64,000 nucleotides of DNA. Origin: Rhodothalassium salexigens DSM 2132 (lineage in GTDB: Bacteria > Pseudomonadota > Alphaproteobacteria > Sphingomonadales > Rhodothalassiaceae). The notes below the pieces were generated by a model, which made no database searches, was not told the DNA's origin, and was given only the letters and a program-made list of their open reading frames with translations. Location of the stretch: assembly GCF_004341375.1 (NCBI RefSeq), contig NZ_SLXO01000003.1, positions 62,001 through 126,000 of the forward strand, read 5' to 3'. This document shows, in pieces, positions 46,947 to 55,183 of this stretch. Within the stretch, counting starts at the first letter, position 1. Each line of letters opens with the position of its first letter. Position numbers and translations under genes: made by a program.

Positions 46947-47597
46947 TCAGCCCTTGAAGAAGGTGCCGTAGAGCCCGTCGAGCATGTACTGGACGGCGAA
47001 CGAGGCGACCACCAGCCCCAGCACGCGCGAGAACACCTGCGAGAAGGTCGGTCCCATGAACGCGGTGACCCGGGCGGCCGCCAGGAAGATCAGGAAGGTC
47101 AGCACCAGCACCACGGCCATGGCCAGCGCGACCATGCCCTGGCCCACGCTGCTGTCGGCGTTTTGCGACATTTGCAGCATGACGGCGGCGATGGCGCCGG
47201 GGCCGGCCAGCATGGGCACGGCGATCGGGAACACCGAGATATCGTCCTCGTCGTGGGCGACCGCCTCTTCCTGGATGTGTTCGGCCGATTCCTCGCGCCG
47301 CTTGGTGCGCTTTTCGAACACCATCTCATAGCCGATCATGAACAGCATGAAGCCGCCGGCGACCCGCAGCGCGTCGAGCGTGATGCCGAGCGCGTTGAGA
47401 AACGGTTTGCCCACCAGCGCGAAGAAGGCCAGCACCAGGGCGGCGATCAACGTGCCCTTCAAGGCCATGAACCGGCGCTGGGCGGCCGTGGAGCCTTCGG
47501 TCAGGGCGGCGAACACCGGCGCGATGCCGACCGGGTCGACGACCACGAAGAAGGTGACGAAGGCGGGTACGAAGGCGGTCAGAAAGATTTCCTGCAT
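46947..47597 (-). CDS. MarC family integral membrane protein
   Basis: A 216-residue six-helix membrane protein of the MarC/YchE/YhgN family. [31 protein letters not shown] is the first helix with the conserved DPx[37 protein letters not shown] follows. [21 protein letters not shown] is the second-repeat PxxxGPG motif. The name comes from the E. coli mar locus, but MarC is not a drug pump; the function is unknown. The first base of the start overlaps the folD stop, indicating coupled translation. Confidence 0.92.
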   Translation of the reverse strand: MQEIFLTAFVPAFVTFFVVVDPVGIAPVFAALTEGSTAAQRRFMALKGTLIAALVLAFFALVGKPFLNALGITLDALRVAGGFMLFMIGYEMVFEKRTKRREESAEHIQEEAVAHDEDDISVFPIAVPMLAGPGAIAAVMLQMSQNADSSVGQGMVALAMAVVLVLTFLIFLAAARVTAFMGPTFSQVFSRVLGLVVASFAVQYMLDGLYGTFFKG

Positions 47598-48529
47598 CAG
47601 GCGTCTCCGCTGCTGTCGGGGCTGGGCAGGGGCACGCCGGCCTGGCGGCAGGCGGCGGTTACGGTGTTCTTGAGCAGGCAGGCGATGGTCATCGGCCCGA
47701 CGCCGCCGGGCACCGGCGTGATCGCGCCGGCGACCGCGCGGGCGGCGGCGAAGTCCACATCGCCGGCCAGCCGGGTCTTGCCCGCGCCCTTCTCAGGCGT
47801 GGGGACGCGGTTCATGCCCACGTCGATCACCGTGGCGCCGGGCTTGATCCAGTCGCCCTGGACCAGATGGGCGCGGCCCACGGCGGCGACCACGATGTCG
47901 GCGCGCCGGCACAGGTCCGCCAGGTTGCGGCTGCGCGAATGCGCCACGGTCACCGTGCAATGCTCGCGCAGCAGCAACTGCGCCATCGGCTTGCCGACGA
48001 TGTTCGAGCGCCCGATCACCAGGGCGTCGAGGCCCGACAGGTCGCCTAGGCGGTCGCGCAGCATGATCAGACAGCCCAAGGGCGTGCACGGCACCAGCCC
48101 GTCGCCGCCGGTGGCCAGCTTGCCGGCATTGATAACGTGAAAGCCGTCCACATCCTTCTCGGGCGCGATCGCGGCAATCACCGCCTGCTCGTCGATCTGC
48201 GGCGGCAGCGGCAGTTGCACCAGAATGCCGTGCACGGCGGGGTCGGCGTTGAGCCGGGCGACCAGCGCCAGCAAATCCGCCTCGGCCGTGCCGGCGGGCA
48301 GTTCGTGCTTGACCGAGGCCAGCCCCGCTTCGGTCGCCTGGGCGACCTTGTTGCGCACATAGATCTGGCTGGCCGGGTTGTCGCCGACGATCACCACATG
48401 CAGCCCCGGCGTGAGGCCGTGGCGCTCTTGGAGCGTCGCCACGTCGCGCGCCACATGGGCGCGCACCCGGGCGGCCATGGCCTTGCCGTCGATCAGGGTC
48501 GCTTGGGGGTCGGCCGGTGTCTGGGTCAT
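47597..48529 (-). CDS. folD: bifunctional methylenetetrahydrofolate dehydrogenase/cyclohydrolase
   Basis: A 310-residue enzyme that interconverts one-carbon folates using [32 protein letters not shown] carries the catalytic Tyr and Lys (YVRNK). [36 protein letters not shown] and [30 protein letters not shown] are the second signature and the NADP site. It is in the yggT-yggU-folD-marC unit, each gene overlapping the next by about 4 bases, and it provides formyl-THF for the purH reaction upstream. Confidence 0.96.
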   Translation of the reverse strand: MTQTPADPQATLIDGKAMAARVRAHVARDVATLQERHGLTPGLHVVIVGDNPASQIYVRNKVAQATEAGLASVKHELPAGTAEADLLALVARLNADPAVHGILVQLPLPPQIDEQAVIAAIAPEKDVDGFHVINAGKLATGGDGLVPCTPLGCLIMLRDRLGDLSGLDALVIGRSNIVGKPMAQLLLREHCTVTVAHSRSRNLADLCRRADIVVAAVGRAHLVQGDWIKPGATVIDVGMNRVPTPEKGAGKTRLAGDVDFAAARAVAGAITPVPGGVGPMTIACLLKNTVTAACRQAGVPLPSPDSSGDA

Positions 48530-48879
48530 GGGCGCAGGGTACTCTCCAACAGCGGGGCAAGGGCGTCGGGCGCGCCGACGATGAACACCGTCTTGTGCCG
48601 GGACGTGGCGCCGGCTTCAAGGGTCACGTCGCGTTTGGCGAGCCCGAGCCGCTTGGCCAGGAACGCGGTCAGCGCGGCGTTGGCGCGGCCCTTCTCGGGC
48701 ACGGCGGTGACCTGGACCTTGAGCGCCGGGCCTTGGGCCGTGGTCTCGACGCCCTGGATGCCGGTGCGACCGGCCTTGGGCGTCAGTTTGACGCGCAGGC
48801 GCAAGCCGCCCTCGGCGCGGGTTGCCGCACCGTCGAGCACGGCCCAGCCCGCGCGCCCGTCTGCGCCCGCATCCGTCAA
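48526..48879 (-). CDS. DUF167 family protein (YggU-like)
   Basis: A 117-residue UPF0235/DUF167 protein. [19 protein letters not shown] and [46 protein letters not shown] are the signature. The fold is a small alpha/beta domain; the function is unknown. Its stop overlaps folD's start and its start overlaps the yggT stop, so the genes form a tight minus-strand operon. yggT-yggU adjacency is widely conserved in bacteria. Confidence 0.9.
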   Translation of the reverse strand: MTDAGADGRAGWAVLDGAATRAEGGLRLRVKLTPKAGRTGIQGVETTAQGPALKVQVTAVPEKGRANAALTAFLAKRLGLAKRDVTLEAGATSRHKTVFIVGAPDALAPLLESTLRP

Positions 48880-49166
48880 ACCACCAGCGGCACCAGCGAG
48901 GTGGCGATGAACCGCTGCAGGAAGATCAGGATCAGGATCAGCACCAGAGGCGAGATGTCGACCCCGCCCAGATCGGGCATGATCTGCCGGATCGGGCGCA
49001 AGGCGGGTTCGGTGATCCGGTAGAGGAAGGTCCCGACCATATTGACGAAGTCATTGCGGGTGTTGACCACGTTGAACGCCACCAGCCAGCTCAAGATGGC
49101 CTGGAAAATGACCATCCACTGGTAGAGACCGATCGCGAGCATCAGGACTTCGAGAAGCGCCAGCAT
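48876..49166 (-). CDS. YggT family membrane protein
   Basis: A 96-residue inner-membrane protein with two hydrophobic regions (LALLEVLMLAIGLYQWMVIFQAILSWLVAF and [25 protein letters not shown]) around the conserved RITEPALRPIRQIMPDLGGVDISP. This motif is diagnostic of the YggT/YlmG family, implicated in cell division or osmotic tolerance in other organisms. The ATG at 49166 gives the normal size. GGAGG is 7 nt before it (CCTCC on the plus strand). Confidence 0.93.
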   Translation of the reverse strand: MLALLEVLMLAIGLYQWMVIFQAILSWLVAFNVVNTRNDFVNMVGTFLYRITEPALRPIRQIMPDLGGVDISPLVLILILIFLQRFIATSLVPLVV

Positions 49167-49210
49167 GGGCGAACCTCCATCGGTTAGACAGGCAGTCCCC
49201 CTTACTGGTT

Positions 49211-49226
49211 TGGCATGTAACGTGCA
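49211..49226 (+). promoter_or_regulatory. sigma-54-like promoter upstream of the FlaEY-like gene
   Basis: TGGCATGTAACGTGCA matches TGGCACR-N4-TTGCW with two mismatches and has the invariant GG and GC exactly 10 bp apart (49212-49213 and 49224-49225). It would give a leader of about 90 nt before the gene at 49325. Because the genome is GC-rich, chance GG-N10-GC spacing is common, so this is a candidate only. An alternative TATAGT (49292-49297) resembles a sigma-70 -10 but has no good -35. Confidence 0.45.
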
Positions 49227-49324
49227 ACCCATGGGCCCGGAGAGCGGCAACCCGGCAAATTTAGCCGCTTATCGCGACCGCCGCGATACGTTATAGTACG
49301 ACGTTCAGTAGGGGGTTTTTGACC

Positions 49325-52306
49325 ATGGCGATCTTGCCGCCGTCCAGCATTGCGACCTTGTTCCAGCCGCTCAGCAGCGGGTCGAACTCCGGATCCCTGT
49401 CGCTGTTCGGCAACCGGGGCAACACGTTCCAGGGCGTGTCGATCGGTGGGTCGCTGCTCAACCAGGCCGCCAATGCACGCATCGAACAGCAGGTGGCGCG
49501 CCTGCTCGACCCCGACGATTTCAAGCTTCAGCAGGGCCCGGACATCCAGCGCACGCCGTTCGACGAGCCCGAGGACGAGCGCGGCATCCGCGCCCAGGCG
49601 CGCGAGGTGCTGCGCAAGGACAGCTTGATCGACTTCGATAACCGCATCGTCGCCGACGCGGCCAACGAGCCCGACGCCCAGGCCACCTTCGTGCTCTACA
49701 ACGCGCTGCGCGACCTCGAAGTCCTGGCCGAGGCGGCGAGCGAGAAGACCGCCACCGACGATTTCCGCGCCCGGCTCGACGAGCGGTTCCAGGCCGGCCT
49801 TGAAGAGGTGCGCCGGTTCATCAACGACAACCGCTCTGAGCAATTGTTCCTGCAATCGGGCGAGCGCGGCTTTTCCACCAAGAGCGAGACCTCGGTGGGC
49901 CGGGTGTCCAGCTTCGTCGACGGCGCGATCATCCAGACCGGCGCCAAGGGCTCGCCGGTGCCGGGGATCGAGGGCGACGAGGTGTTCGAACTCGACATCA
50001 CCGGCAGCGACGGCTTCAACACCCGGGTCACGGTGGACCTGGCGACGATCTCGGGCGACGTCACCGTCGACGCGCTCAAGGAGGCGCTCAACGCCGCGAT
50101 CACCTCGGTGCCCAAGCGCGACGATCTGGGCAATGTGGTGGTCGACGACGACGGCAACCCCGAACCGCGCTTCATCAGCCGCTTCGAGGTGTTCGAGAAT
50201 GACGACGGCGATTTCGGCCTGGAGTTCCGCGGCTCGACGTTCGAGGACGTGCGCTTCGTGCCGCCCGCCGGCACCGAGCCCGGCCTGGTGGTCGCCGGCA
50301 GCCAGGGCCCGCTGATCGGCGAGGGCGCGCAGACCGGCCTGCTGGCGGAATTCAGCGACTTGTTCGGCGACCTGACCGCCGGCGAGGTCAGCGATTTCCA
50401 GAGTGTCGACCCGTTCGCCACCGAGACCGCGCGGGCCGAGGCCAATGAACGCGCCAAGGAATTCGACCCGCTCGGCCTGACCGACGATGATTTCGTCCTG
50501 CCGTCGATTCGCGACGCGCAAAACGCCGTGGTCGGTGCCGAGACGACGATTCGCGACATGGCGGTGGACAGCGACGGCTTCGTCTATGTGGTCGGCTCCG
50601 CGCAGGGCAATCTGGGCCAGAACCTCAATGTGGCGGAACAGGACGACCTGTTCCTGTCCAAGCTCGATTCGAGCGGCAAGGTGATCTTCAGCCGCTCGCT
50701 CGGGGTGTCCAAGGACGCCGATGGCGTCGCCCTGGCCATCGACAGCCGCGACAATGTGGTGGTCACCGGGCGCACCACCGACGAGGCGACCGAGGGCGAC
50801 GTGTTCTCGGGCACCGACACGCTGGTCGCCAAGTTCGACGGCGAAGGCGGCGAATTGTTCCGTCGCCAGTTCGATTCGCCCGCCGACGATGAGGGCCTGA
50901 CCGTCAGCGTCGGCGCCAATGACGAGATCTTCATCGGCGGGCTGGTGCGGCCCAATCAGATCGGCTCGTTCACGCCCACGTCGGACGCGCGGCTGCTGCG
51001 CCTCGACGGCGACACCGGCGAGATCACCGACGAGGCGGTGTTCGGCACCACCGGCGACGACCGGGTGGTCGACACCGTGCGCGCCAATGACGGCAGCCTG
51101 TTGGTGTTGAGCGAGGAAGACGGCCGCGCGGTGCTGTCCAAGCGCGACGCCGCCGACCTGTCCACCGAGGTGGCGCGGCTCGACCTCGGCGTGCTCGGCG
51201 AGGGCGGCGCGGCGGGGCGGCTGACCGTCGATCCCGGCGACGGCTCGATCTATGTGACCGGCACCACCGCCAATGCCGGCTTCACCGGCGGCGGCGCCAC
51301 CCAAGCCAATGCGCCGAGCGGCGGCCAGGACGGCTTTTTGCTGCGCGTCGCCGACAATGGCGCCAGCCTGGCGTCCGATTATCTTTCGTTCGTGGGGTCG
51401 AGCGGCACCGACAGCCTCAACGATGTGGTGGTCAGCGGCGGCAAGGTGTTCGTCACCGGCACCGGCAAGGGCAGCGTCGAGGGCGCCGAGCGCAGCGGTT
51501 CGCAGGATGCCTTCGTCGCCCGGCTCGACGCCGCCACCGGCGCGGTCGAGGAGGTGGAGCAGGTCGGCAAAACGTTGACCAACTTCACCGGCGACGCGCT
51601 CGCCTTCGTGCCCACCGGTCGCTCGGTGATCGAGAAGCTGGGCTTCGCGCAGGGCAAGATCGTCCAGGACCAGCCGCGCGACATCGTCTCGCGCGCCGCG
51701 GTACGCGACGGCGACAGCTTCTTCATCCGCGCTGGCAACGGTCCGGCCAAGCGCATCACCATCGAAAGCGGCGATACGCTGCGCGACCTGGCACGGCAGA
51801 TCAATGTGGCGGTGTTCCGGGGTGCGCGGGCGGAACAGCAGCCGGGCAGCAACGCGCTGCGGATCGAGGCGCTCGAAGGCCAGTCGGTGCAACTGCTCGC
51901 CGGCCCCGAGGGGCGCGACGCGCTCGCCCGGTTGGGCCTTGACCCCGAAACGCTCTATGGCAAGGACATCAGCCTGGGCCTGGGCGACGACGATGACGAT
52001 GCGGGTGGCAGCGATCTGGGCGGCACCTTCGCGTTCAACCTCAACCAGCCGCTCAACCTCAAGGACGGGGCGGCGGCCAAGTTCAGCCTCAAGCAGATCG
52101 AAAGCGCGGTGTCCACCAGCCAGCGCGCGTTCCGTTCGTTGATCCCCAACCCGCTCAAGGACCTGTTGGAACAGCGCCAGAACATGTCCGGGACGCCGTC
52201 GCCGGCCCAACAGGCGCGCATCGCCAATCTGCAATCGGGGCTGGAGCGTCTGCAAAGCAGCCAACAACAATTGGCGTTCGGCAACCCGCTCAGCCTGCTG
52301 GTCTGA
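49325..52306 (+). CDS. large beta-propeller (SBBP-repeat) protein, FlaEY-like
   Basis: A 993-residue acidic protein without a Sec signal peptide. Residues about 390-740 are five or six propeller-like blades of the SBBP type: RDMAVDSDGFVYVVGSAQGN, LAIDSRDNVVVTGRTTDE, VSVGANDEIFIGGLVRPN, LTVDPGDGSIYVTGTTAN and VVVSGGKVFVTGTGKGS, each followed by DxFLxKLD-like strands. The N-terminal ~65 residues are flagellin-like low-complexity and helical, and the C-terminus is Gln-rich helical (LQSGLERLQSSQQQLAFGNP). This architecture resembles Caulobacter FlaEY, a flagellar regulatory protein. Orthology is my inference. The ATG at 49325 is preceded by AGGGGG. A sigma-54-like site lies upstream. Confidence 0.7.
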   Translation: MAILPPSSIATLFQPLSSGSNSGSLSLFGNRGNTFQGVSIGGSLLNQAANARIEQQVARLLDPDDFKLQQGPDIQRTPFDEPEDERGIRAQAREVLRKDSLIDFDNRIVADAANEPDAQATFVLYNALRDLEVLAEAASEKTATDDFRARLDERFQAGLEEVRRFINDNRSEQLFLQSGERGFSTKSETSVGRVSSFVDGAIIQTGAKGSPVPGIEGDEVFELDITGSDGFNTRVTVDLATISGDVTVDALKEALNAAITSVPKRDDLGNVVVDDDGNPEPRFISRFEVFENDDGDFGLEFRGSTFEDVRFVPPAGTEPGLVVAGSQGPLIGEGAQTGLLAEFSDLFGDLTAGEVSDFQSVDPFATETARAEANERAKEFDPLGLTDDDFVLPSIRDAQNAVVGAETTIRDMAVDSDGFVYVVGSAQGNLGQNLNVAEQDDLFLSKLDSSGKVIFSRSLGVSKDADGVALAIDSRDNVVVTGRTTDEATEGDVFSGTDTLVAKFDGEGGELFRRQFDSPADDEGLTVSVGANDEIFIGGLVRPNQIGSFTPTSDARLLRLDGDTGEITDEAVFGTTGDDRVVDTVRANDGSLLVLSEEDGRAVLSKRDAADLSTEVARLDLGVLGEGGAAGRLTVDPGDGSIYVTGTTANAGFTGGGATQANAPSGGQDGFLLRVADNGASLASDYLSFVGSSGTDSLNDVVVSGGKVFVTGTGKGSVEGAERSGSQDAFVARLDAATGAVEEVEQVGKTLTNFTGDALAFVPTGRSVIEKLGFAQGKIVQDQPRDIVSRAAVRDGDSFFIRAGNGPAKRITIESGDTLRDLARQINVAVFRGARAEQQPGSNALRIEALEGQSVQLLAGPEGRDALARLGLDPETLYGKDISLGLGDDDDDAGGSDLGGTFAFNLNQPLNLKDGAAAKFSLKQIESAVSTSQRAFRSLIPNPLKDLLEQRQNMSGTPSPAQQARIANLQSGLERLQSSQQQLAFGNPLSLLV

Positions 52307-52358
52307 GGCCATTCGCCAACGCGTCTGCCGATGCGACCAGCGCCCGCTCGCCGCAGCC

Positions 52359-52482
52359 ATCATGGCGAGCCGCCCTCTGGCGGCGCGGCAATCCATCGGG
52401 GCCGGCGGTCGGGCGGGACCGCGGCGGTGGCCCGGGGCCCAGGCCCGCGGCGGTTGGATGGCCTTGCTGCGCTTGGCCCGCG
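52359..52482. repeat. MITE/REP-like extragenic repeat, copy B (degenerate)
   Basis: The left half matches copy A at 10245-10290: ATCATGGCGAGCCGCC, a diverged 9-bp centre, then CGCGGCAATCCAT. The right half (GGATGGCCTTGCTGCGCTTGGCC) aligns with the GGATTGCTGCCCTGCGCTCGC of copy A but has lost the perfect terminal repeat. It lies in the gap between the FlaEY-like gene and the DUF952 gene and is about the same length as copy A. Confidence 0.65.
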
Positions 52483-52580
52483 GCCACTGGCGGGGGATTG
52501 GCGCCTGGGGTGGCGCGATCGTCGCGCCGGGCGCAACCGACCTTGCGCTCGGCGGCTGGGCTGGCTACCCAGACGCCATC

Positions 52581-53003
52581 ATGTCCGACCGTTCCGCTTC
52601 TTCTCCGCCCGCGCCGCCGCAGCCGCGCTTTGTCTACAAGATCATGACCGCCGACGAATGGGCCGCGGCGCGCGGTGCCGGGCGCTATGACGGGGCGGCC
52701 ATCGACCGTGCCGACGGTTTCGTACATCTGTCGGCCGCCGATCAGGTGGCGGGCACGCTGGCGGCCCATTTCGCCGGCCGCGCGGATCTGGTGCTGGTGG
52801 CCTTCGCCGCCGCCGATCTGGCCGCCGCCGGTCTGGTGTGGGAGCCGTCGCGCGGCGGCGCCTTGTTCCCGCATCTCTACGGGCGGCTCGACCCGGCGCG
52901 GGCATGTGCCACATGGCCGCTGGCGCTCGACGGCGCCGGCCGGCATGTGCTGCCGGGCGCGGTGGCGGCCGACGCTGACAGCGCCCAAGGGGCGGCATCA
53001 TGA
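52581..53003 (+). CDS. DUF952 domain-containing protein
   Basis: A 140-residue protein of the DUF952 family: RFVYKIMTADEWAAARGAGRYDGAAIDRADGFVHLSAADQVAGTLAAHFAG and LVWEPSRGGALFPHLYGRL are the conserved motifs (FVHLS and FPHLY). The family has a glutathione-S-transferase-like or ADP-ribosyl-binding-like small fold and no known function. It precedes pyrD with a 4-base ATGA overlap, an arrangement found in other alphaproteobacteria. The ATG at 52581 gives the family start; the upstream open frame is the repeat. Confidence 0.9.
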   Translation: MSDRSASSPPAPPQPRFVYKIMTADEWAAARGAGRYDGAAIDRADGFVHLSAADQVAGTLAAHFAGRADLVLVAFAAADLAAAGLVWEPSRGGALFPHLYGRLDPARACATWPLALDGAGRHVLPGAVAADADSAQGAAS

Positions 53004-54016
53004 GCGGGGCGTTTGGGCTGGTGCGGCCCTTGCTGCACGCGCTGCCGGGCGAGACCGCCCACGCGCTGACGCTGGCCATGCTGCGCACCGGCCTGGTGCC
53101 GCGTGCGCCGGCGCCCGACCCGGCGCTGGCGCGCACCGTGTGCGGCCTGCGGTTTCCCACACCGGTCGGGCTGGCGGCCGGGTTCGACAAAGACGCGCTG
53201 GCGCCGCGCGCGCTGTTCCGGCTCGGTTTCGGGTTTGTCGAGGTGGGCACGCTGACGCCGCGCCCGCAGCCCGGCAACCCGCGCCCGCGGCTTTTCCGCC
53301 TGACCGCCGACCGCGCGGTGATCAACCGCATGGGCTTCAACAATGCCGGCCACGAGGCCGCCGCGCGCCGGCTCGACGCGGTGCGCGCGGCGGGGCCTTT
53401 GCCCGGCCCGTTAGGACTCAATATCGGCGCCAACAAGGACAGCGACGACCGCATCGCCGACTATTGCGCCGGCGTGCGCCGGTTTGCCGCTTTGGCCGAT
53501 TATCTGACCGTCAACATCTCGTCACCCAACACGCCGGGCCTGCGCGGGCTGCAAAGCGCTGCCGCGTTCGCCGAACTGGTCGACCGGGTGCTGGACACGC
53601 GCGCCGGCCTGGCCCAACGCCCGCCGGTGTTCGTCAAGGTGGCGCCCGACCTGACCGAGGCCGACATGGACGCGATCGCGGCCCAGGCGATCGACGCCGG
53701 CGTCGACGGGCTGATCGCCGGCAACACCACGGTCAGCCGCCCGGCGGGGCTCGGCGCCGCCGAAGCGGGGGAGACCGGCGGCCTGTCGGGCCGGCCGCTG
53801 TTCGACCTGGCGACCGCGACGCTTGCGGGCCTGTGCGCGCGGCTCGACGGGGCCGTGCCGGTGATCGGCGTCGGCGGCATCGACAGCCCGGCCACCGCGC
53901 GCGCCAAGCTCGACGCCGGCGCGGCGCTGGTGCAGCTCTACACGGGATTGGTGTTTGAAGGTCCGGGCCTGGTCAGCGAAATCAATCGTGGGCTGAGCGC
54001 GCCCACTGCCGCGTGA
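53000..54016 (+). CDS. pyrD: quinone-dependent dihydroorotate dehydrogenase (class 2)
   Basis: A 338-residue membrane-associated FMN enzyme of pyrimidine synthesis, passing electrons to ubiquinone. The N-terminal FGLVRPLLHALPGETAHALTLAML is the membrane-binding helical part. FDKDALAPRALFRLGFGFVEVGTLTPRPQPGNPRPRLFRL binds FMN; VNISSPNTPGLRGLQ holds the catalytic Ser; VFVKVAPDLTEADMDAIA and LIAGNTTVSRPAGL follow. It overlaps the DUF952 gene. All signature residues appear intact. Confidence 0.97.
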   Translation: MSGAFGLVRPLLHALPGETAHALTLAMLRTGLVPRAPAPDPALARTVCGLRFPTPVGLAAGFDKDALAPRALFRLGFGFVEVGTLTPRPQPGNPRPRLFRLTADRAVINRMGFNNAGHEAAARRLDAVRAAGPLPGPLGLNIGANKDSDDRIADYCAGVRRFAALADYLTVNISSPNTPGLRGLQSAAAFAELVDRVLDTRAGLAQRPPVFVKVAPDLTEADMDAIAAQAIDAGVDGLIAGNTTVSRPAGLGAAEAGETGGLSGRPLFDLATATLAGLCARLDGAVPVIGVGGIDSPATARAKLDAGAALVQLYTGLVFEGPGLVSEINRGLSAPTAA

Positions 54017-54284
54017 GTCGGTTGCCCCGGCGGTTCACGGACCCGGTCGCAAACTGAGCCGCGGATCGGGGTGCCGCTCCCCGCGACCGTGACCACCGTG
54101 ACCGATGACGCCCTGTGGGCGGGCGGCCTGCGCCTGAGGCGGATGCGACGCGCGGTCTTCCAGGCGGTGGCGTCGCTCGGGAGGGCCTATGGCGCCGGCC
54201 GGGCCGTAAGGCGCCGGCCGGCGGGCTTCGCGCCGGGATGGTCGAACCAACCGCCCGGCGCCCGGTGTAGTCGACGGGTCGGGC
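54017..54284. other. intergenic stretch between pyrD and bfr stops
   Basis: A 268-bp gap between convergent genes. It is GC-rich with repeated GCGCCGGCC runs (about 54190-54230) that could form hairpins, possibly terminators, but no T-tract follows them. GTGACC occurs twice at about 54090-54105. No RNA gene or coding region can be supported. Confidence 0.35.
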
Positions 54285-54770
54285 TCAGTCGTCGCTGTCG
54301 CCGTCGCCCATATTGGCTTGGATATAATTCTGGATGCCGGCGCTGGCGATCAGCTTCTGCTGGGTTTCCAGCCAGTCCACATGCTCTTCCTCATTGTCGA
54401 GGATGCGGCGGAACAGGTCGCGGCTCACATAGTCGCGGATGCTTTCGCTATATTCGATGGCATCGCGCAGAGTCGGGATGGCGTCGTGTTCGAGCGCCAG
54501 GTCCGAGGCAATCACCTCTTCCACGGTTTCGCCGATCCGCAACGGGTGGAGCGATTGCAGGTTGGGCAGACCGTCCAGGAACAACACCCGCTGGATCGCC
54601 CAGTCGGCGTGGTTCATTTCCTCGATGGACTCCTGATATTCCTTGTCGCCCAGCCGCTTGAGCCCCCAGTCGTGGAGAATCCGGCTGTGCAGGAAATATT
54701 GATTGATCGCCGTCAGCTCGTTCTTGAGCACGGCGTTCAGAAATTCGATGACCTTCGCGTCGCCCTTCAT
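54285..54770 (-). CDS. bfr: bacterioferritin
   Basis: A 161-residue haem-containing ferritin; 24 subunits store iron as a mineral core. The di-iron ferroxidase ligands fit the family: E18, E51, H54 and E127/H130 region ([11 protein letters not shown]). Met52 in [23 protein letters not shown] corresponds to the inter-subunit haem ligand Met52. Length and motifs are canonical. It follows bfd, with its own promoter-like element upstream. Confidence 0.97.
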   Translation of the reverse strand: MKGDAKVIEFLNAVLKNELTAINQYFLHSRILHDWGLKRLGDKEYQESIEEMNHADWAIQRVLFLDGLPNLQSLHPLRIGETVEEVIASDLALEHDAIPTLRDAIEYSESIRDYVSRDLFRRILDNEEEHVDWLETQQKLIASAGIQNYIQANMGDGDSDD

Positions 54771-54803
54771 GTCTGTCTCCCAAACCGGACCAAGCTGGTT
54801 GGG

Positions 54804-54831
54804 AAAATACTTACGCGATGCGCTAAGTCAA
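54804..54831 (-). promoter_or_regulatory. bfr promoter with dyad
   Basis: Minus strand: -35 TTGACT and -10 TATTTT with a 16-bp spacer, 30-60 bp upstream of bfr. The dyad ACTTA-N10-TAAGT (54809-54828) overlaps the spacer and could be an operator, for example for an iron-responsive regulator. It is AT-rich compared with the surroundings, but the regulator is not identified. Confidence 0.5.
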
Positions 54832-54865
54832 TGGAAATAAACGCAAAAGCGAATGCGAGGCGTTT

Positions 54866-55075
54866 TCAAGCAGAGGCTGTCACCGCGCCGTCGCGGCGCA
54901 CGCTCCCCGGTACTTGGTCGCCTAGAAGCTGCCGCGCCCGGCACAAGCAGCCACCGCACTTGGGCGCCTTCTGCAACCGGCCATAGGCTTCGATGGGACA
55001 ATTTGTCGGGGTACCGGACAGCGCCGCGGTTTTCACCTGCTCGACACTCAGGGCATTGCAGCTACACAAGATCAT
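54866..55075 (-). CDS. bfd: bacterioferritin-associated ferredoxin
   Basis: A 69-residue [2Fe-2S] ferredoxin that docks on bacterioferritin and reduces its mineral to release iron. The four ligand cysteines are ILCSCNALSV (C-x-C) and KCGGCLCRARQLL (C-x2-C with a third Cys nearby). The C-terminus is unconserved. It lies 95 bp upstream of bfr. Its promoter overlaps a Fur-box-like site, as expected for a gene induced by iron starvation. Confidence 0.93.
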   Translation of the reverse strand: MILCSCNALSVEQVKTAALSGTPTNCPIEAYGRLQKAPKCGGCLCRARQLLGDQVPGSVRRDGAVTASA

Positions 55076-55119
55076 CGGTGTTCACAGCCTCTCTCAAGAC
55101 ATCCGAAAGGTGGTGCAAT

Positions 55120-55156
55120 TGAGAGTGATTGTCAATGGCGATCGTTGAACTGTCAA
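55120..55156 (-). promoter_or_regulatory. Fur-box-like operator overlapping the bfd promoter
   Basis: A consensus -35 TTGACA (plus-strand 55151-55156) and -10 GACAAT (55128-55133) with a 17-bp spacer face bfd. The -10 is covered by TGAGAGTGATTGTCA (55120-55134), which matches TGAnAATnATTnTCA at 11 of 12 fixed positions. This is the classic Fur layout: iron-loaded Fur would block transcription, and iron starvation would induce bfd. Confidence 0.75.
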
Positions 55157-55183
55157 GTATTTTTGACGGAGCGATCTGTCAGC

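Noticed and set aside
49202-52396. A 1064-codon minus-strand open frame opposite the FlaEY-like gene
   Set aside because: The plus-strand frame shows clear propeller repeats and a good start. The antisense translation is a low-complexity shadow with no recognisable motif.
54230-54260. GGTTCGACC on the minus strand, similar to a tRNA T-loop
   Set aside because: No acceptor, anticodon or D-arm pairing can be built around it. It is not a tRNA.
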